DNA of 64,000 nucleotides from Desulfovibrio cuneatus DSM 11391 (GCF_000430005.1 NZ_KE387018.1:85479-149478), one strand, 5' to 3'; counted from the first letter of the stretch, positions 26,162-35,764 are shown. The notes: a model not told the origin generated them from the letters alone. Made by a program: numbers and translations.

Positions 26162-28927
26162 TTACTTGCTCTCCTGCTTTTTACCTGGCTCCACCGTGGT
26201 AGTATAAGCCTTATCCACCTGCAAATAGGTGCGGGCAAGGCGCTGCACATCGGCTGCCGTAATTTTACGGGCAGCTTCCAGGTGTTTGCGTGGTTCATCC
26301 AGGGGCAGCCCCAGCATGTGCAATGAAGCCGCTTCCCCACTACGTGAAGCAAGGGTCTGGTGTTCTCGGTAATAGTCGCCTTCCATCTGGTTCTTGGCCC
26401 GTTCCAGTTCGCCTTCCGGCAGCAGTGTGTTGTGCAGGTTGTCAATTACCCGCACAAACCCATCCTTAGCCTGTTCCAACTTCTCTGGTGCAGTGCCAAT
26501 ATAAAACGCCAGCATCCCGGCTTTTTCCGCCTTCCAGGGTATGGCAGCCACGGTATAGCCAAGGCCTTCCTTGTCGCGCAGGTCGGAAAACAGCAAGCCG
26601 CTTTGCCCGGAAAGAACGTTTTGCAGCACATCCAGGCCCGCTTCATCCGGGTGGCCTATGCCCACCGTGGGGAAGGCCAGAATATAGTGGGCCTGTTCCC
26701 GGCCCGGCAGGGTAAGGGCCAACTTCTTCTTATTGCCCCACTGGGGCACGTTTACCACCGGTGCAGTCAAGGCAGGCACTGGCAAGCGCTTTGCCGCAGC
26801 AATAATAGCTTCACGGTCATACTCACCGCTTACTGAAAGGGTCCAGGGCATTTGGCGCTGTTTGTCCCAAAAAGCGGCAGCATCTTTTTCCGTAAACCTG
26901 GTAACCCGCTCTTTTTCCCCCAGTTGCATATAGCCGTAGCTGTGGGTGGGGAAAAGCAACGGGAACAAACGCCTAAAGGCAAGCCCTGTGGGCTGGTCTT
27001 CACGCATGGTAATGGCCGCAATTTGCTGTTCACGCACGCGGCTTGCTTCTTCCGGCAACAGGGCGGGGTGTTCCACCACGTCACGCATAAGGCTAAGCAT
27101 GTCTGTAAGAAAACGTTCCGGCGCAGTAAACCCAAGGGCCATGCTTTGCCTGCTGGCGGAAACCGCAAGGCCGGAAGCTTTATCTGCCTGAAAATCTTCC
27201 ATCTGGTTAGCAGTAAGGGAGGTAGTTCCTTTTTGCAGGAGCGCTGCGGTAAAGGTTGCTAACCCTTCCTGCTGTTTATCCAGCAAGGCGTTGCCACCAT
27301 GAAACACCAAATTCACTGCCGTGTAGGGCAGCGTGGCATCTGGCTGTAAAATAAGGGTTCTGCCACCACCAAGGTTCACTATTTCCGCATCTTCCACGGA
27401 AGCAACAGGCCCGGTGGCCTTGTCTTCCGCCACGTTACCAGCCAAGGTGGTGTAATGCTGCCATGTGGGGAACGGGGTGGTGTTCAACCAGTCTGTTTTG
27501 GTCTGCACGGGGGTAAAGCGTGCTTGCAGTTCTTTACCAAGCCACGCTTCCATGCTTTCCGCCCCCTTGGGGGCTGCGGTATTTTCCGGCAGCAGCACCA
27601 CACTGGCCATGCGTGAAGGCACAAGCACTTCCCCGGCAAGGGCAGTCAATTCTGCGGCGGTGGTTTGGCGCACAGCGCTCAGGTAGTTGGCTTCGCTATA
27701 GTTTTCATCGCCAAAAAACTGGAAATAACCCAGCTTGGAAGCGTTGCCAGCCACTGTTTCCTTGGAGCGGTACAAATCATCTTCAATATTCAGCTTGGCC
27801 CGTGCCAGTTCTTTTTCCGTTACCACAAGGGAACCAAGGGTTGCCAGGTCAGTGGTAAAGGCTTCCCAGAACGCAGGCAGTTTTTCAGCATCCAGGGTGG
27901 CGGTAATGTACAGCACCCCGACATCTTCAAAGGAGTAGTTAGCCACGGCAATGGAATCCACCAGACGCTTTTCATACTTATAGGTACGGTATAAGCGCGA
28001 AGTGGCGTCGCCCCCCAGCAGGTGGGCCAGCACGTCCAGCTTGGCGGAACGCGGGTCGCTTTGCGGGGTAACAGGCAAGGCAAAGGCCAGGTGTACCTTG
28101 TTCCATGGGCCACGCTCCACATGAGTGGGCACCTGCGGGGTGGGCTCGCGCATGGCTAGGGCCACAGCAGGAGCACCCACCTGATTCTGCATGAGGGAAC
28201 CAAAGTCTTTTTCAATGGCCAGCAGGGTTTCCTGCGGGTCTACATTGCCATACACCAAAAGCAGCATAGATTCCGGCTGGTAATGCTTGGCAATATACGC
28301 ATGAATGGCTTCTTTAGTAATGCCCCGAATGGTTTTTTCAAACCCGATAATGGGCACCGCATAGGGGGTGCCGTGCAGGGCCCGTTGCTGGGTAAGACGG
28401 AACAGACGGCTTTGGGGGGAATCTTCCCCGCGCTTCAATTCTGCCAGCACCACTTCCTTTTCCGAGGCAAGTTCCTCCGCATCAATGGTGGGGAAAAAAG
28501 CCATATCCCGCAGCACGTCCAACCCTTCACGCCAGCGTGCGGCAGGCATATCTGCCAGATAGACGGTATAGTCATAGCTGGTGGCGGCGTTTACATACCC
28601 GCCAAACTTTTCAATATCTCCGGCCACGGCCCCTTTGGGCCTGTGTTCCGTGCCCTTGAACACCATGTGTTCCAACAAGTGGCTAATGCCTGCCTGGTCT
28701 GGCGTTTCAAACACCGAGCCCGTATGCACATACAGGCGCAGGGAAACCAGGGGGAAGCGGTCGTCGCGCTGAATAAGCACCTTCATGCCATTGGAAAGCC
28801 GGGAAAGGAGCGGCGCTTGCTGCGTTACCGGGGCAGGCTGGGCTGCGCTGGCAAGGGAAGCATTGCCCATGGCCAGGGCAGCACCAAGGCACAAGGTTGA
28901 GAAGGTAAAAAGAGAAAAACGTATCAT
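26162..28927 (-). CDS. M16-family zinc metallopeptidase, two-domain, secreted
   Basis: A 921-residue pitrilysin/insulinase-type (M16) protein with a signal peptide (residues 1-29, FSTLCLGAALAMGNASLASAA). The start is the ATG at 28927 behind GGAG; the longer frame adds an unlikely tail. Seen: SRLSNGMKVLIQRDDRFPLVSL; the inverted zinc motif HLLEHMVFKGT (HxxEH); and a downstream glutamate in the NAATSYDYTVYLADMP...ELASEKEVVLAE region. A second M16-like half (from about residue 480) lacks the HxxEH motif, as is usual. It is likely a periplasmic or outer-membrane-associated protease. It is followed by no other gene of its operon and is convergent with the YibE/F gene. Confidence 0.93.
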   Translation of the reverse strand: MIRFSLFTFSTLCLGAALAMGNASLASAAQPAPVTQQAPLLSRLSNGMKVLIQRDDRFPLVSLRLYVHTGSVFETPDQAGISHLLEHMVFKGTEHRPKGAVAGDIEKFGGYVNAATSYDYTVYLADMPAARWREGLDVLRDMAFFPTIDAEELASEKEVVLAELKRGEDSPQSRLFRLTQQRALHGTPYAVPIIGFEKTIRGITKEAIHAYIAKHYQPESMLLLVYGNVDPQETLLAIEKDFGSLMQNQVGAPAVALAMREPTPQVPTHVERGPWNKVHLAFALPVTPQSDPRSAKLDVLAHLLGGDATSRLYRTYKYEKRLVDSIAVANYSFEDVGVLYITATLDAEKLPAFWEAFTTDLATLGSLVVTEKELARAKLNIEDDLYRSKETVAGNASKLGYFQFFGDENYSEANYLSAVRQTTAAELTALAGEVLVPSRMASVVLLPENTAAPKGAESMEAWLGKELQARFTPVQTKTDWLNTTPFPTWQHYTTLAGNVAEDKATGPVASVEDAEIVNLGGGRTLILQPDATLPYTAVNLVFHGGNALLDKQQEGLATFTAALLQKGTTSLTANQMEDFQADKASGLAVSASRQSMALGFTAPERFLTDMLSLMRDVVEHPALLPEEASRVREQQIAAITMREDQPTGLAFRRLFPLLFPTHSYGYMQLGEKERVTRFTEKDAAAFWDKQRQMPWTLSVSGEYDREAIIAAAKRLPVPALTAPVVNVPQWGNKKKLALTLPGREQAHYILAFPTVGIGHPDEAGLDVLQNVLSGQSGLLFSDLRDKEGLGYTVAAIPWKAEKAGMLAFYIGTAPEKLEQAKDGFVRVIDNLHNTLLPEGELERAKNQMEGDYYREHQTLASRSGEAASLHMLGLPLDEPRKHLEAARKITAADVQRLARTYLQVDKAYTTTVEPGKKQESK

Positions 28928-28940
28928 GGCGTCTCCGTAA

Positions 28941-28970
28941 CTGCGGGGAATAATAGTATTGGCCCCGCAG
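28941..28970 (-). promoter_or_regulatory. Stem-loop in the 5' leader of the M16 peptidase gene
   Basis: Arms CTGCGGGG (28941-28948) and CCCCGCAG (28963-28970) with a 14-nt AT-rich loop, placed 14 nt upstream of the start codon. It could mask the ribosome-binding site region or stabilise the leader. Confidence 0.45.
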
Positions 28971-29111
28971 GAGTATCGTATTGTCATCTTGTGGTACAGG
29001 GAAAAAATAAGCCGTGCCACGCAATCAGCCAGTCGAAAAAACGGTCAGTGCATAAAGTAAGCATTTTGGGCCACAAGGGAAGACCAACATGGGCACAATG
29101 TGGACTATCCC

Positions 29112-31760
29112 TTACACTTCCCCTTGCAGGGCAGTGCGCAGTTTTGTCAGACGAATGGTTTCTGGCCCTGCCGGAAAACCCACCGCACCCAACGCTGCCA
29201 TGCAAAGCGCCTGGGGGGAAACATAGCCCGCCTGCTGCCAGTCTAATGCCAGCACCACTGTGCCATCTGGCTCCGGGGAAATGGTAGTGAAATATCCCCG
29301 TGCATCCAGTTCACGCAGGCCTTTTTTTGTTTCCCGCTGCCATGGCAACGTTTCGGCTGCCAAAATGGCCTGCCAGGCTGTTATAAACGCCGCAGTCTGT
29401 TCCGGTTTGGCAAGGGCCACGCGGTATACTTCCCACGGGCCGTCTGCTCCTTTTTTTTGCAGGGCCAATTGCTCCACAGCAACAATGGCAAGGCCCTGGG
29501 GCAAACCCTGGTTCAGGGCTTCCTGCACGTCTTCCGGTTTGCGTTCCTCTGTAATGTACAGGGAAAACCACTCGCATTCACTGGCAACCCCTACAGGCAA
29601 CGCCCGCCCAAAGGAAAGTAGCGGCAAGGGATGGAAGCCCTGGCTGAAAGCCAGCGGCAGCCGTGCCCGGCGCAAGGCCCGCTCGAAAATACTTTGCAGT
29701 TCCAGTTGGCTTATGTACACGGCGTTGCCAGAGCAGCGGTACCACACCCGCAGTTGCATGGCCTTGCGGGTAAGGTGGTCTGCCAGTTCTTGCGGCCTGC
29801 GCTTGCCTTCCACTTTCACTTCCTGGAACCGGGGCACCACCCTGCCGCGTTCATCCAGCACCACGGAATGCGACTCCTGGTCGCGCTGGGCCACATTAAG
29901 CTGGTTGGCAATGGCTGGCCCCAGGCTGGCATTGTCCCCGGCTTCACGCAGCAAGGAAGGCCGGCCAGGGGTGTCGCACGCGCCGCACTGGTGGCACTGC
30001 CCGTAGCGGCAGTCGTCCGTTACCTTACCAGCCAGGGCGCGGGCCCGTTCCTGCCGCAAAAAGCGCTTGTCCACCCCGCTATGCAGGTGGTCCCAGGCAA
30101 GGGGGCCGTCTTCATCACGCGGGCCAGTAAATTCTTCCGGCGTAAAGCCGTGTTCCTGCATGGCCTCAAGCCACGGGGTCAGGGTAAAATGCTCCATCCA
30201 GCTTGGGAACACAGCCCCCTTGCGGAACGCCGTTTCCACCACTGGGGCAAGGCGTCTGTCTGCGCGGGAAAATATCCCTTCCAAAAAGCTGTTTTCCGGG
30301 TCATGCCAGCGCAGTTTAATGCGCTTTTCCCCTTTCACAGCGTGCAGCAACAGCCCCACCCGGCGGTGAATTTCCTCGCGGGGAACCTGCGCATCCCACT
30401 GGAACGGGGTGTGGGGTTTGGGCACAAAGGGGGAAAGAGCCGCGGTAATTTGCAGCCCCTTTACACCAGGGCCTGCGGCGTCCCGCGCTTTTTTGCACAG
30501 GTCAAGAATAGCCAGCACGTCTTCATCCGTTTCCGTGGGCAGGCCCAGCATAAAATACAGCTTAACCTGCTGCCAGCCGTGTTCATACAGCTTTTGAATG
30601 TGCAGAATCACGCCTTCTTCTGTCACACCCTTGTTGATAACGTCGCGCAGGCGCTGGCTACCCGCTTCCGGTGCCAGTGTTGCCCCGGTGCGGCGAATGC
30701 CCGCCATGCGCTCCATAATGCCGTCATCAATGGACCCCACCCGCAAGGAAGGCAGGGACACAGAAACCTGTTCCTGGGCGCAACGGTCTACGGTGCTGAA
30801 AAACAGGTGCTTCAAGGCGGAAAAATCGCCTGTACTCAGGGAGAGGAAGGACACATCATCGAACCCGGTACTGGCAAGGCAGGTATCCAAAAGCGATTGC
30901 AGGTTAGGAACGCTGCGTTCACGAGCAGGACGGTACACAATGCCTGCCTGGCAAAAACGGCACCCACGGGTGCAGCCCCGCCCAATTTCCAGGGCCAGGC
31001 GGTTATGCACTGCGCCAAAAGGAATGGTCTGGCGACCAGGGTACGGCGCATCGTCCATGTTCACCACAATTTGCCGCCGAATCACCGTATGGTGGGGGTA
31101 CAAGGGGGTAAGCACCCCGGTGGCTTCATCCATGCTGAAAAATTCCGGCACATACACGCCGGGAATATGGCTAAGGCGCAGCAGCAGTTCCTGCCTGTCT
31201 ACCTTTTCCTGCCGGGCTGCTTCCAGGCATTGCAGCACAGTAATGGTGCATTCCTCGCCTTCCCCAAGAATCATAATGTCCACAAACGGGGCAAGCGGTT
31301 CGGCAGCAAGGGCGCAGCCGCCCCCGGCAATAATCAGGGGCCACGGTGTGCCCTGGGGGCCAAGGCCTGTGCGCTGGCTGGTATGCAGGGGAATGCCCGC
31401 AAGCTCCAGCATATACAAAATGTTGGTATAGCACATTTCATGCGTTACGCTAAAGCCAATGGCATCCATTGCCACCAGGGGCGTGTCGGATTCCAGCGTG
31501 CACAGGGGGGCATTGTGGGCCTGCAAAATTTTGGCAGCGTCCAGGCACGGGGCAAACACCCGTTCCGCCCACCAGTGTTCATGCCCGTTAATAATATCGG
31601 CAAGAATTTTATGCCCCAGGTAGGACATACCCACCTCGTACATATCAGGAAAGGCAAGGGCAATGTGCAAAGTGATGGCGCTTTTGTCTTTAAATACAGC
31701 GCCTTCTTCAATGCCAATATAACGGCTGGGCCGGGGAAGAATGGAAAATAGGTCACGCAT
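29112..31760 (-). CDS. B12-binding-type radical SAM protein fused to DUF2344
   Basis: An 882-residue fusion of a TIGR03960-type radical SAM protein and a C-terminal TIGR03936/DUF2344 domain. The start is the ATG at 31760; longer readings lead into repeat DNA. Seen: a B12-binding-like N-terminal domain (IALAFPDMYEVGMSYLGHKIL...IIAGGGCALAAEPLAPFVD); the cluster motif GRGCTRGCRFCQAG (C-x3-C-x2-C); and APEAGSQRLRDVINKGVTEE. A cysteine-rich linker near residue 590 (YGQCHQCGACDTPG) is followed by DUF2344 with YRCSGNAVYISQLELQSIFERALRRARLPLAFSQGFHP. The reaction is unknown; separate relatives often sit near rng and ribosomal genes, pointing to RNA or ribosome modification (inference). Confidence 0.9.
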   Translation of the reverse strand: MRDLFSILPRPSRYIGIEEGAVFKDKSAITLHIALAFPDMYEVGMSYLGHKILADIINGHEHWWAERVFAPCLDAAKILQAHNAPLCTLESDTPLVAMDAIGFSVTHEMCYTNILYMLELAGIPLHTSQRTGLGPQGTPWPLIIAGGGCALAAEPLAPFVDIMILGEGEECTITVLQCLEAARQEKVDRQELLLRLSHIPGVYVPEFFSMDEATGVLTPLYPHHTVIRRQIVVNMDDAPYPGRQTIPFGAVHNRLALEIGRGCTRGCRFCQAGIVYRPARERSVPNLQSLLDTCLASTGFDDVSFLSLSTGDFSALKHLFFSTVDRCAQEQVSVSLPSLRVGSIDDGIMERMAGIRRTGATLAPEAGSQRLRDVINKGVTEEGVILHIQKLYEHGWQQVKLYFMLGLPTETDEDVLAILDLCKKARDAAGPGVKGLQITAALSPFVPKPHTPFQWDAQVPREEIHRRVGLLLHAVKGEKRIKLRWHDPENSFLEGIFSRADRRLAPVVETAFRKGAVFPSWMEHFTLTPWLEAMQEHGFTPEEFTGPRDEDGPLAWDHLHSGVDKRFLRQERARALAGKVTDDCRYGQCHQCGACDTPGRPSLLREAGDNASLGPAIANQLNVAQRDQESHSVVLDERGRVVPRFQEVKVEGKRRPQELADHLTRKAMQLRVWYRCSGNAVYISQLELQSIFERALRRARLPLAFSQGFHPLPLLSFGRALPVGVASECEWFSLYITEERKPEDVQEALNQGLPQGLAIVAVEQLALQKKGADGPWEVYRVALAKPEQTAAFITAWQAILAAETLPWQRETKKGLRELDARGYFTTISPEPDGTVVLALDWQQAGYVSPQALCMAALGAVGFPAGPETIRLTKLRTALQGEV

Positions 31761-31872
31761 GGCAGTGCTTGTGGGGGGGGGCAAAAAGGAAGCGGCAATG
31801 CAGGCAAAAACACACACGGGGCACGGCCCCGCAGCGCTGTTACCAGTTGTTCGCCAATTGAATGAATATGAA

Positions 31873-31980
31873 TTTGGGAAGGCTCTGCCTCCCCAACCCC
31901 TGCCTTTTCCGTTCGGGCTTCGTGGAGATGTGCTGCCAGCAAAGCTGCCCGCACCCTCCACCCTTACTCCACGGCTCGCT
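31873..31980. repeat. Dispersed structured repeat R2, copy 1
   Basis: A hairpin (GGGAAGG/CCTCCCC around 31875-31895), a TTTTCCGTTCGG spacer, then GTGGAGATG...CCCTCCAC (GTGGAG pairs with CTCCAC) and CTCCACGGCTCGCT ending at 31980. It shares the order and core words with copies at 51918-52028 and 63888-64000. It lies upstream of the radical SAM gene and downstream of the Sm-like gene. Confidence 0.7.
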
Positions 31981-32005
31981 ACGCTCGCGACTGCCGCTGG
32001 CTGTT

Positions 32006-32127
32006 AGGGCATGATGCCCTTGGCCCCCCCATTTGCATTCAGTTTTTCGCTACACGAAAAGTGAATGCAAATGGGGGTCAAGGGGCGTCACGTCCCTTGC
32101 AGGGGGAATGGGGGACAGCGTCCCCCA
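32006..32127. repeat. Cluster of four consecutive hairpins
   Basis: In order: AGGGCATGATGCCCT (32006-32020); a long stem pairing the CCCCCATTTGCATTCA region with TGAATGCAAATGGGGG (about 32021-32080, with an inner TTTTCG/CGAAAA stem); AAGGGGCGTCACGTCCCTT (32080-32098); and GGGGGAC/GTCCCCC (32110-32116 and 32120-32126). No gene is present. Such G/C-block hairpins occur between many genes in this group from memory. The last one may terminate or bound the Sm-like gene's transcript. Confidence 0.65.
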
Positions 32128-32213
32128 ATAAATCGTCAAATACTATTTATACTACAAAGCCGCGCCATGCAAATGCAGGGCGCGGCAACAAAATGCGTGG
32201 CGCGAACCAGGTG

Positions 32214-32561
32214 CTATTTCAGCAACAGGCTGGAAGCGCCTGCGGCGGCAGATTCCCCTTTCAAGTCCAGGCCGCCAAGCCCGCCGGAAGAAAGGGTGAG
32301 GTTGGAACATGCTTCCATATATTTTGTTTGCAAATCTGCCGGGCAGCTTTTGTAGGTATACAGCACGTGCTTGCCGTCAATGGTACCACAGAAGTCGGCA
32401 TCAAACGGATAGCCATAGGGCATCAGCATCATCTGCACCCCTTGCTGGGTAGGAATAGTTTGCAGCACGGCAGGGTCTTTCAGCCCGCCAGTGGCAGCGT
32501 CTGCCTTGCCAATCACTGTTTCGCCTGTCACCAGTTTCACCATTGTTACATCGTAAGCCAT
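32214..32561 (-). CDS. Small Sm-like protein, function unknown
   Basis: A 115-residue protein. The start is the ATG at 32561, 6 nt after GGAG. The first 60 residues read as an Sm-like small beta-barrel (VTMVKLVTGETVIGKADAAT...NxxLQTIPTQQGVQMMLMPYGYPF spacing), similar to small LSm-type proteins found in phages and some bacteria. The tail is Gly/Ser/Ala-rich and low in complexity (SSGGLGGLDLKGESAAAGAS). It is the last of three minus-strand genes with a phage flavour (terminase, GNAT-like, this one). Its own function is unknown; the Sm assignment is by motif impression only. Confidence 0.7.
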   Translation of the reverse strand: MAYDVTMVKLVTGETVIGKADAATGGLKDPAVLQTIPTQQGVQMMLMPYGYPFDADFCGTIDGKHVLYTYKSCPADLQTKYMEACSNLTLSSGGLGGLDLKGESAAAGASSLLLK

Positions 32562-32741
32562 ACTTGCTCCTGTTCCGTTCGGGCGGCTGCCAAGTACGGC
32601 GTTCAACCCGGTTAGATTCGTTCATAAGGGAGGGGAATGAATCCGCTCCATGGATTAGGTAGGTGTCTTGGGCGGTTGTGTCAAGGGGAAAGGGGACAAA
32701 CAGAATAAAGGCAGGATTTTGGCACAGTCAGGAGAGCAACA

Positions 32742-33515
32742 TTAGCCCACCAGCCCTTCCCGCGTAAGGCAGGAAAGCACCAGGGAGGTGGGCCGTACTG
32801 TGGGTTCATGCGCCACCTGCCCCCTCCCTTCCTGTGGGCGCACAATGCTGGCAGTATAAGGCAGCATTGCTTTTTTCTGAAAGCCGAGGTCATACACAAA
32901 GTGCAGGGCATGGCGAAACGGCGCAGGGGTGAGGCCGTACAAAGCGTTCAGGCAATAGCCCCCAGGCCCGTACTGTGCTTCCTGGGTGTGCCTATAGTCC
33001 TGCACCGCATGGGGAGTGCCCCAACATACATCGAGGGGCACAGGTACACCGGGCCGGGCAAGTAACATAGCCCGCACCACAAAACGCCCCAAAACCGGGG
33101 CAAGGGGCACAGCGTAGCGGAAAATACAAAAGTGGATGCAGCAGGCGCTGCCCATAAACCCATTGAGCCACCAGAATCCAAGGGGAACACGCCCACGCAC
33201 CAGGGGCAGCTGTTGCCAGTCTGTATCAGGTGCCTGTTCACCCTGCCCGCGCAACACCGTGGCGGCCTGATCCGGCAATACACCCATGGTGTAAAAGCTA
33301 CAGTTATCTTCCCTCATCATACTGGCAAACTGGGCCCCATTGGTAACTACCCCATCATAAAACAGGGTGGTGTGCTGCCCCTGGGCCTGAAGAATGGCAT
33401 AAAGTGTTGCCAGTTCTTCCCGGTTCAGGTTGTTACTGCCCTGGGGCACATGGGTGGCCAAGGCAAAGGCCTGCTGCCACCCGCTTGTGGTGTGCTTTGG
33501 CTGTGTTGTGTGCAT
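32742..33515 (-). CDS. Unidentified protein, possibly a phage-type GNAT-fold protein
   Basis: A 257-residue protein starting at ATG 33515 behind GGAGG. I do not recognise it with certainty. The stretch GFWWLNGFMGSACCIHFCIFR followed by PLAPVLGRFVVRAMLL resembles the core of GNAT-like acetyltransferase-fold proteins encoded near terminases in some phages. No catalytic residue can be named. It follows the terminase gene by 76 nt on the same strand, and a small Sm-like gene follows it. No signal peptide is seen; a hydrophobic patch is buried in the core rather than membrane-like. Confidence 0.55.
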   Translation of the reverse strand: MHTTQPKHTTSGWQQAFALATHVPQGSNNLNREELATLYAILQAQGQHTTLFYDGVVTNGAQFASMMREDNCSFYTMGVLPDQAATVLRGQGEQAPDTDWQQLPLVRGRVPLGFWWLNGFMGSACCIHFCIFRYAVPLAPVLGRFVVRAMLLARPGVPVPLDVCWGTPHAVQDYRHTQEAQYGPGGYCLNALYGLTPAPFRHALHFVYDLGFQKKAMLPYTASIVRPQEGRGQVAHEPTVRPTSLVLSCLTREGLVG

Positions 33516-33591
33516 TATTTGCCTCCTCCAAATATCGAACCATTGCAAAACTGCGTTTTGGAGCGTCTTCCCTGTGGGACCCGCTAGAAGA

Positions 33592-35160
33592 CTATTTTCC
33601 AATAGTATTGAACATATCGTATTCCATAATGGCTTCCCCGGCGGCAAGGTCTGCCCCAAAGGCCGCAGGAAAGTGCGCCTCTAGCTTGGGGTCCAGGATG
33701 CGCGCCAAACAGTCCAGTGCGTCATCATGGTTGCACACAGGGTACGACAAAAACTCTTCCACAATGTCTTTTGTCAGGTCACGCCACGTGCCTTCCGCCC
33801 CCACAAAGGGGCAGCGGGCTGGCAAATAAATACGCCCCTGTTCAAAGTAAGGGGCCAGGGCCAGAATCCGGTCGCGCTTAGGAATGTTGCCCCCCAGGGG
33901 AATAATCGGGAACCGGTAGTTCAGCCGTTCCTGTTCCGTAAGGATATACTCAATATCTGCCTGCATACCGTACTGTTCATACCCCACTGCCAGGGGACTA
34001 TGCTTGCGGTGCAGGCGAAACAATGTTTCCGCCCGTTCCTTCAGCCCCAGGTGGGAGCGCACGCCGTCTGCCACATACCAGTTGTGGTCCTGCCCCAGGC
34101 ACAGCACCAGCATAACGGTATAGTCACTTCCTTTTTTGCGGGAGTTTGCCGGGTCAACCACAATATAGCGGTTCATGCCCCCGCACGCACCTTCCGGGTT
34201 CCAGTAACGTAGCCACGCTTCACGAAAGCCGCGGGCAAGGTCTGCCCGTGGGTTCAAAAGCATTTGGCAGCCAAACACGTGCACTCCCATACTTTTACGC
34301 TTTTCCGCCAGGGCTGTGGCAGAAAGCAACACCGGGGGGCCGTCGGCATGGCCGTTTTCCGTGGCAGGGTAAATGCGCGCCGTAGCGGCCCCGCGCTCCA
34401 GCATGGTCTGGTACGTATCGTTACGGTGGTAGCGGGTGCCAATGTAGCGCCGCCTGCCCCCCCGCGCCCCCAGGTTCAGGGAAAGGGCCCAGGCATCCGT
34501 TACCTTGGCAATCATTTCCGGGGTGGAAACCGACTCCCGCGTGACCACATCATCGTACACCATAAGGGAAAAGTGCTTGCCTGTGGGCTGCCCGTCCACA
34601 AGGCCCCAGGCTTCCACCGTGGCCTCCTTAGGGTTGCCCTTGCGCTTCACCACAATGCCTTTATCCAGCGACCACACAGGCGCTTCCCGGCGTGGTTTTT
34701 CCCACAGCACTTCCGGGTAGCAACGCTGCAACAGGCTGTTCTGCTCAAATTCATACTTTATTTGCCCCAGAAAATCCTTGGCCACTGGCCGGGTGTGGGA
34801 AAAAATGCCCACCGTCACTTCCGGGTGCAGCAAAATATCGCGTATAGTTTGCCCAAAAGTTATTAGGGACGACTTGCCGTGCTCCCGCGCCCATAAATCC
34901 AGGTAGCCATCAGGCCCTGCCTGTACTTCCCGGCAGCGGGCAAACAGCCACGGGTGGTTCAAGTCTTTTCGGCGCAGTAAGCGGGTGAGCAGAAAAAATA
35001 AATCACACTTGCCTAGGGTGGCCAACAGGGCCATAACTGCGCCCTTCCCGCCCAAATCCTGCGCTTCTTTCTCCATACGGGCATATTCTGCCTGCATAAG
35101 GATATAATCATTCCAGGGCGTTGGTGGTTCCGCCGTGGTGGGGTGATGTTCTTCCTGCAC
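33592..35160 (-). CDS. Phage terminase large subunit
   Basis: A 522-residue TerL-type DNA-packaging ATPase/nuclease. The start is taken at GTG 35160 because GGAGAG lies 6 nt before it; an in-frame ATG at 35184 has no such site. Seen: a Walker A-like AREHGKSSLITF (near residue 108), Walker B-like SLMVYDDVVTRES (near 215), a coupling motif YIGTRYHRND, and RNase H-type nuclease acidic residues in YIVVDPANSRKKGSDY (near 345) and YPVCNHDDALDCLA near the C-terminus. All motors and nuclease motifs appear intact. No portal, capsid or tail gene is seen on either side, so it is an orphan, prophage remnant or gene-transfer-agent piece (inference). Confidence 0.88.
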   Translation of the reverse strand: MQEEHHPTTAEPPTPWNDYILMQAEYARMEKEAQDLGGKGAVMALLATLGKCDLFFLLTRLLRRKDLNHPWLFARCREVQAGPDGYLDLWAREHGKSSLITFGQTIRDILLHPEVTVGIFSHTRPVAKDFLGQIKYEFEQNSLLQRCYPEVLWEKPRREAPVWSLDKGIVVKRKGNPKEATVEAWGLVDGQPTGKHFSLMVYDDVVTRESVSTPEMIAKVTDAWALSLNLGARGGRRRYIGTRYHRNDTYQTMLERGAATARIYPATENGHADGPPVLLSATALAEKRKSMGVHVFGCQMLLNPRADLARGFREAWLRYWNPEGACGGMNRYIVVDPANSRKKGSDYTVMLVLCLGQDHNWYVADGVRSHLGLKERAETLFRLHRKHSPLAVGYEQYGMQADIEYILTEQERLNYRFPIIPLGGNIPKRDRILALAPYFEQGRIYLPARCPFVGAEGTWRDLTKDIVEEFLSYPVCNHDDALDCLARILDPKLEAHFPAAFGADLAAGEAIMEYDMFNTIGK

Positions 35161-35558
35161 CTTGTTCTCTCCTTGCCAGGTCATACGGTTGCGCAGGGAA
35201 GGGGCAAACAGCACAGCCAGCGCACGCCCGTGACCCCATGCCACCAGCGCTGCACAGAGCAGGAGGTATACTCTGCCGCCATTGCCTGTGCCCACTGCCC
35301 ACTCCCTGCGCCTGCACCCTAGCGCGGTGAAATATGCCCTTATGCCCACACACCCTTGCCAGCACCTTCAGCGCACGGTGCAAAGCCTGCCTGAGCACCA
35401 TAGACACCATGGGCACATATAACCGCCTTCCTAAGCGTGCATGCCCATAACCTTGGCAGATATACCCACCATAAACAGAAAAAAATGCACCTCGTTTCAC
35501 AATACTACTTGAGAAAAAATCTAGATTTTGCTAGGGAAGCAATGATTAACTGGCATTT
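35161..35558. other. Non-coding gap upstream of the terminase
   Basis: About 400 nt. Overlapping open frames exist on the minus strand, but their products are low-complexity and Cys/Arg-rich and lack good starts, so none is called. The left 190 nt are C/G-rich; the part from about 35500 is AT-rich and leads into the R1 repeat. Confidence 0.5.
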
Positions 35559-35764
35559 GGGAAACGCTCAGTTATTTCGTTTGGCAAGGAACAAGTTTTT
35601 TTTGAAGCAGGAGTAACAATTCCGCAGGAAAGCGGAATTGGAAACTGCCCGCAGGGCGGGAGCCGAAGGCCGAGGCCCAGGACGGGCCGAGTCAACTCTT
35701 CCGTCCTCGACTGTTTCAAAAAAAGCGAAGTAACACAGCCAAATGGAATAAATCAGCATTTCCC
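35559..35764. repeat. Dispersed structured repeat R1, long copy A (206 bp)
   Basis: Outer ends GGGAAACGCT and (reverse) GGGAAATGCT; a second stem CGTTTGGC against GCCAAATG; a third stem TTTTTTTTGAAGCAG (35596-35610) against CTGTTTCAAAAAAAG; then internal hairpins CAATTCCGC/GCGGAATTG and TGCCCGC/GGGCGGG, and a GGCCGAGGCCCAGGACGGGCC region. It is nearly identical to copy B at 50340-50543 but differs by compensatory changes in the third stem. It carries no coding frame of its own. Confidence 0.9.

Noticed and set aside
29631..31751. 706-codon plus-strand frame antisense to the radical SAM gene
   Set aside because: A long mirror frame caused by codon bias. The minus-strand gene has clear B12 and radical SAM motifs.
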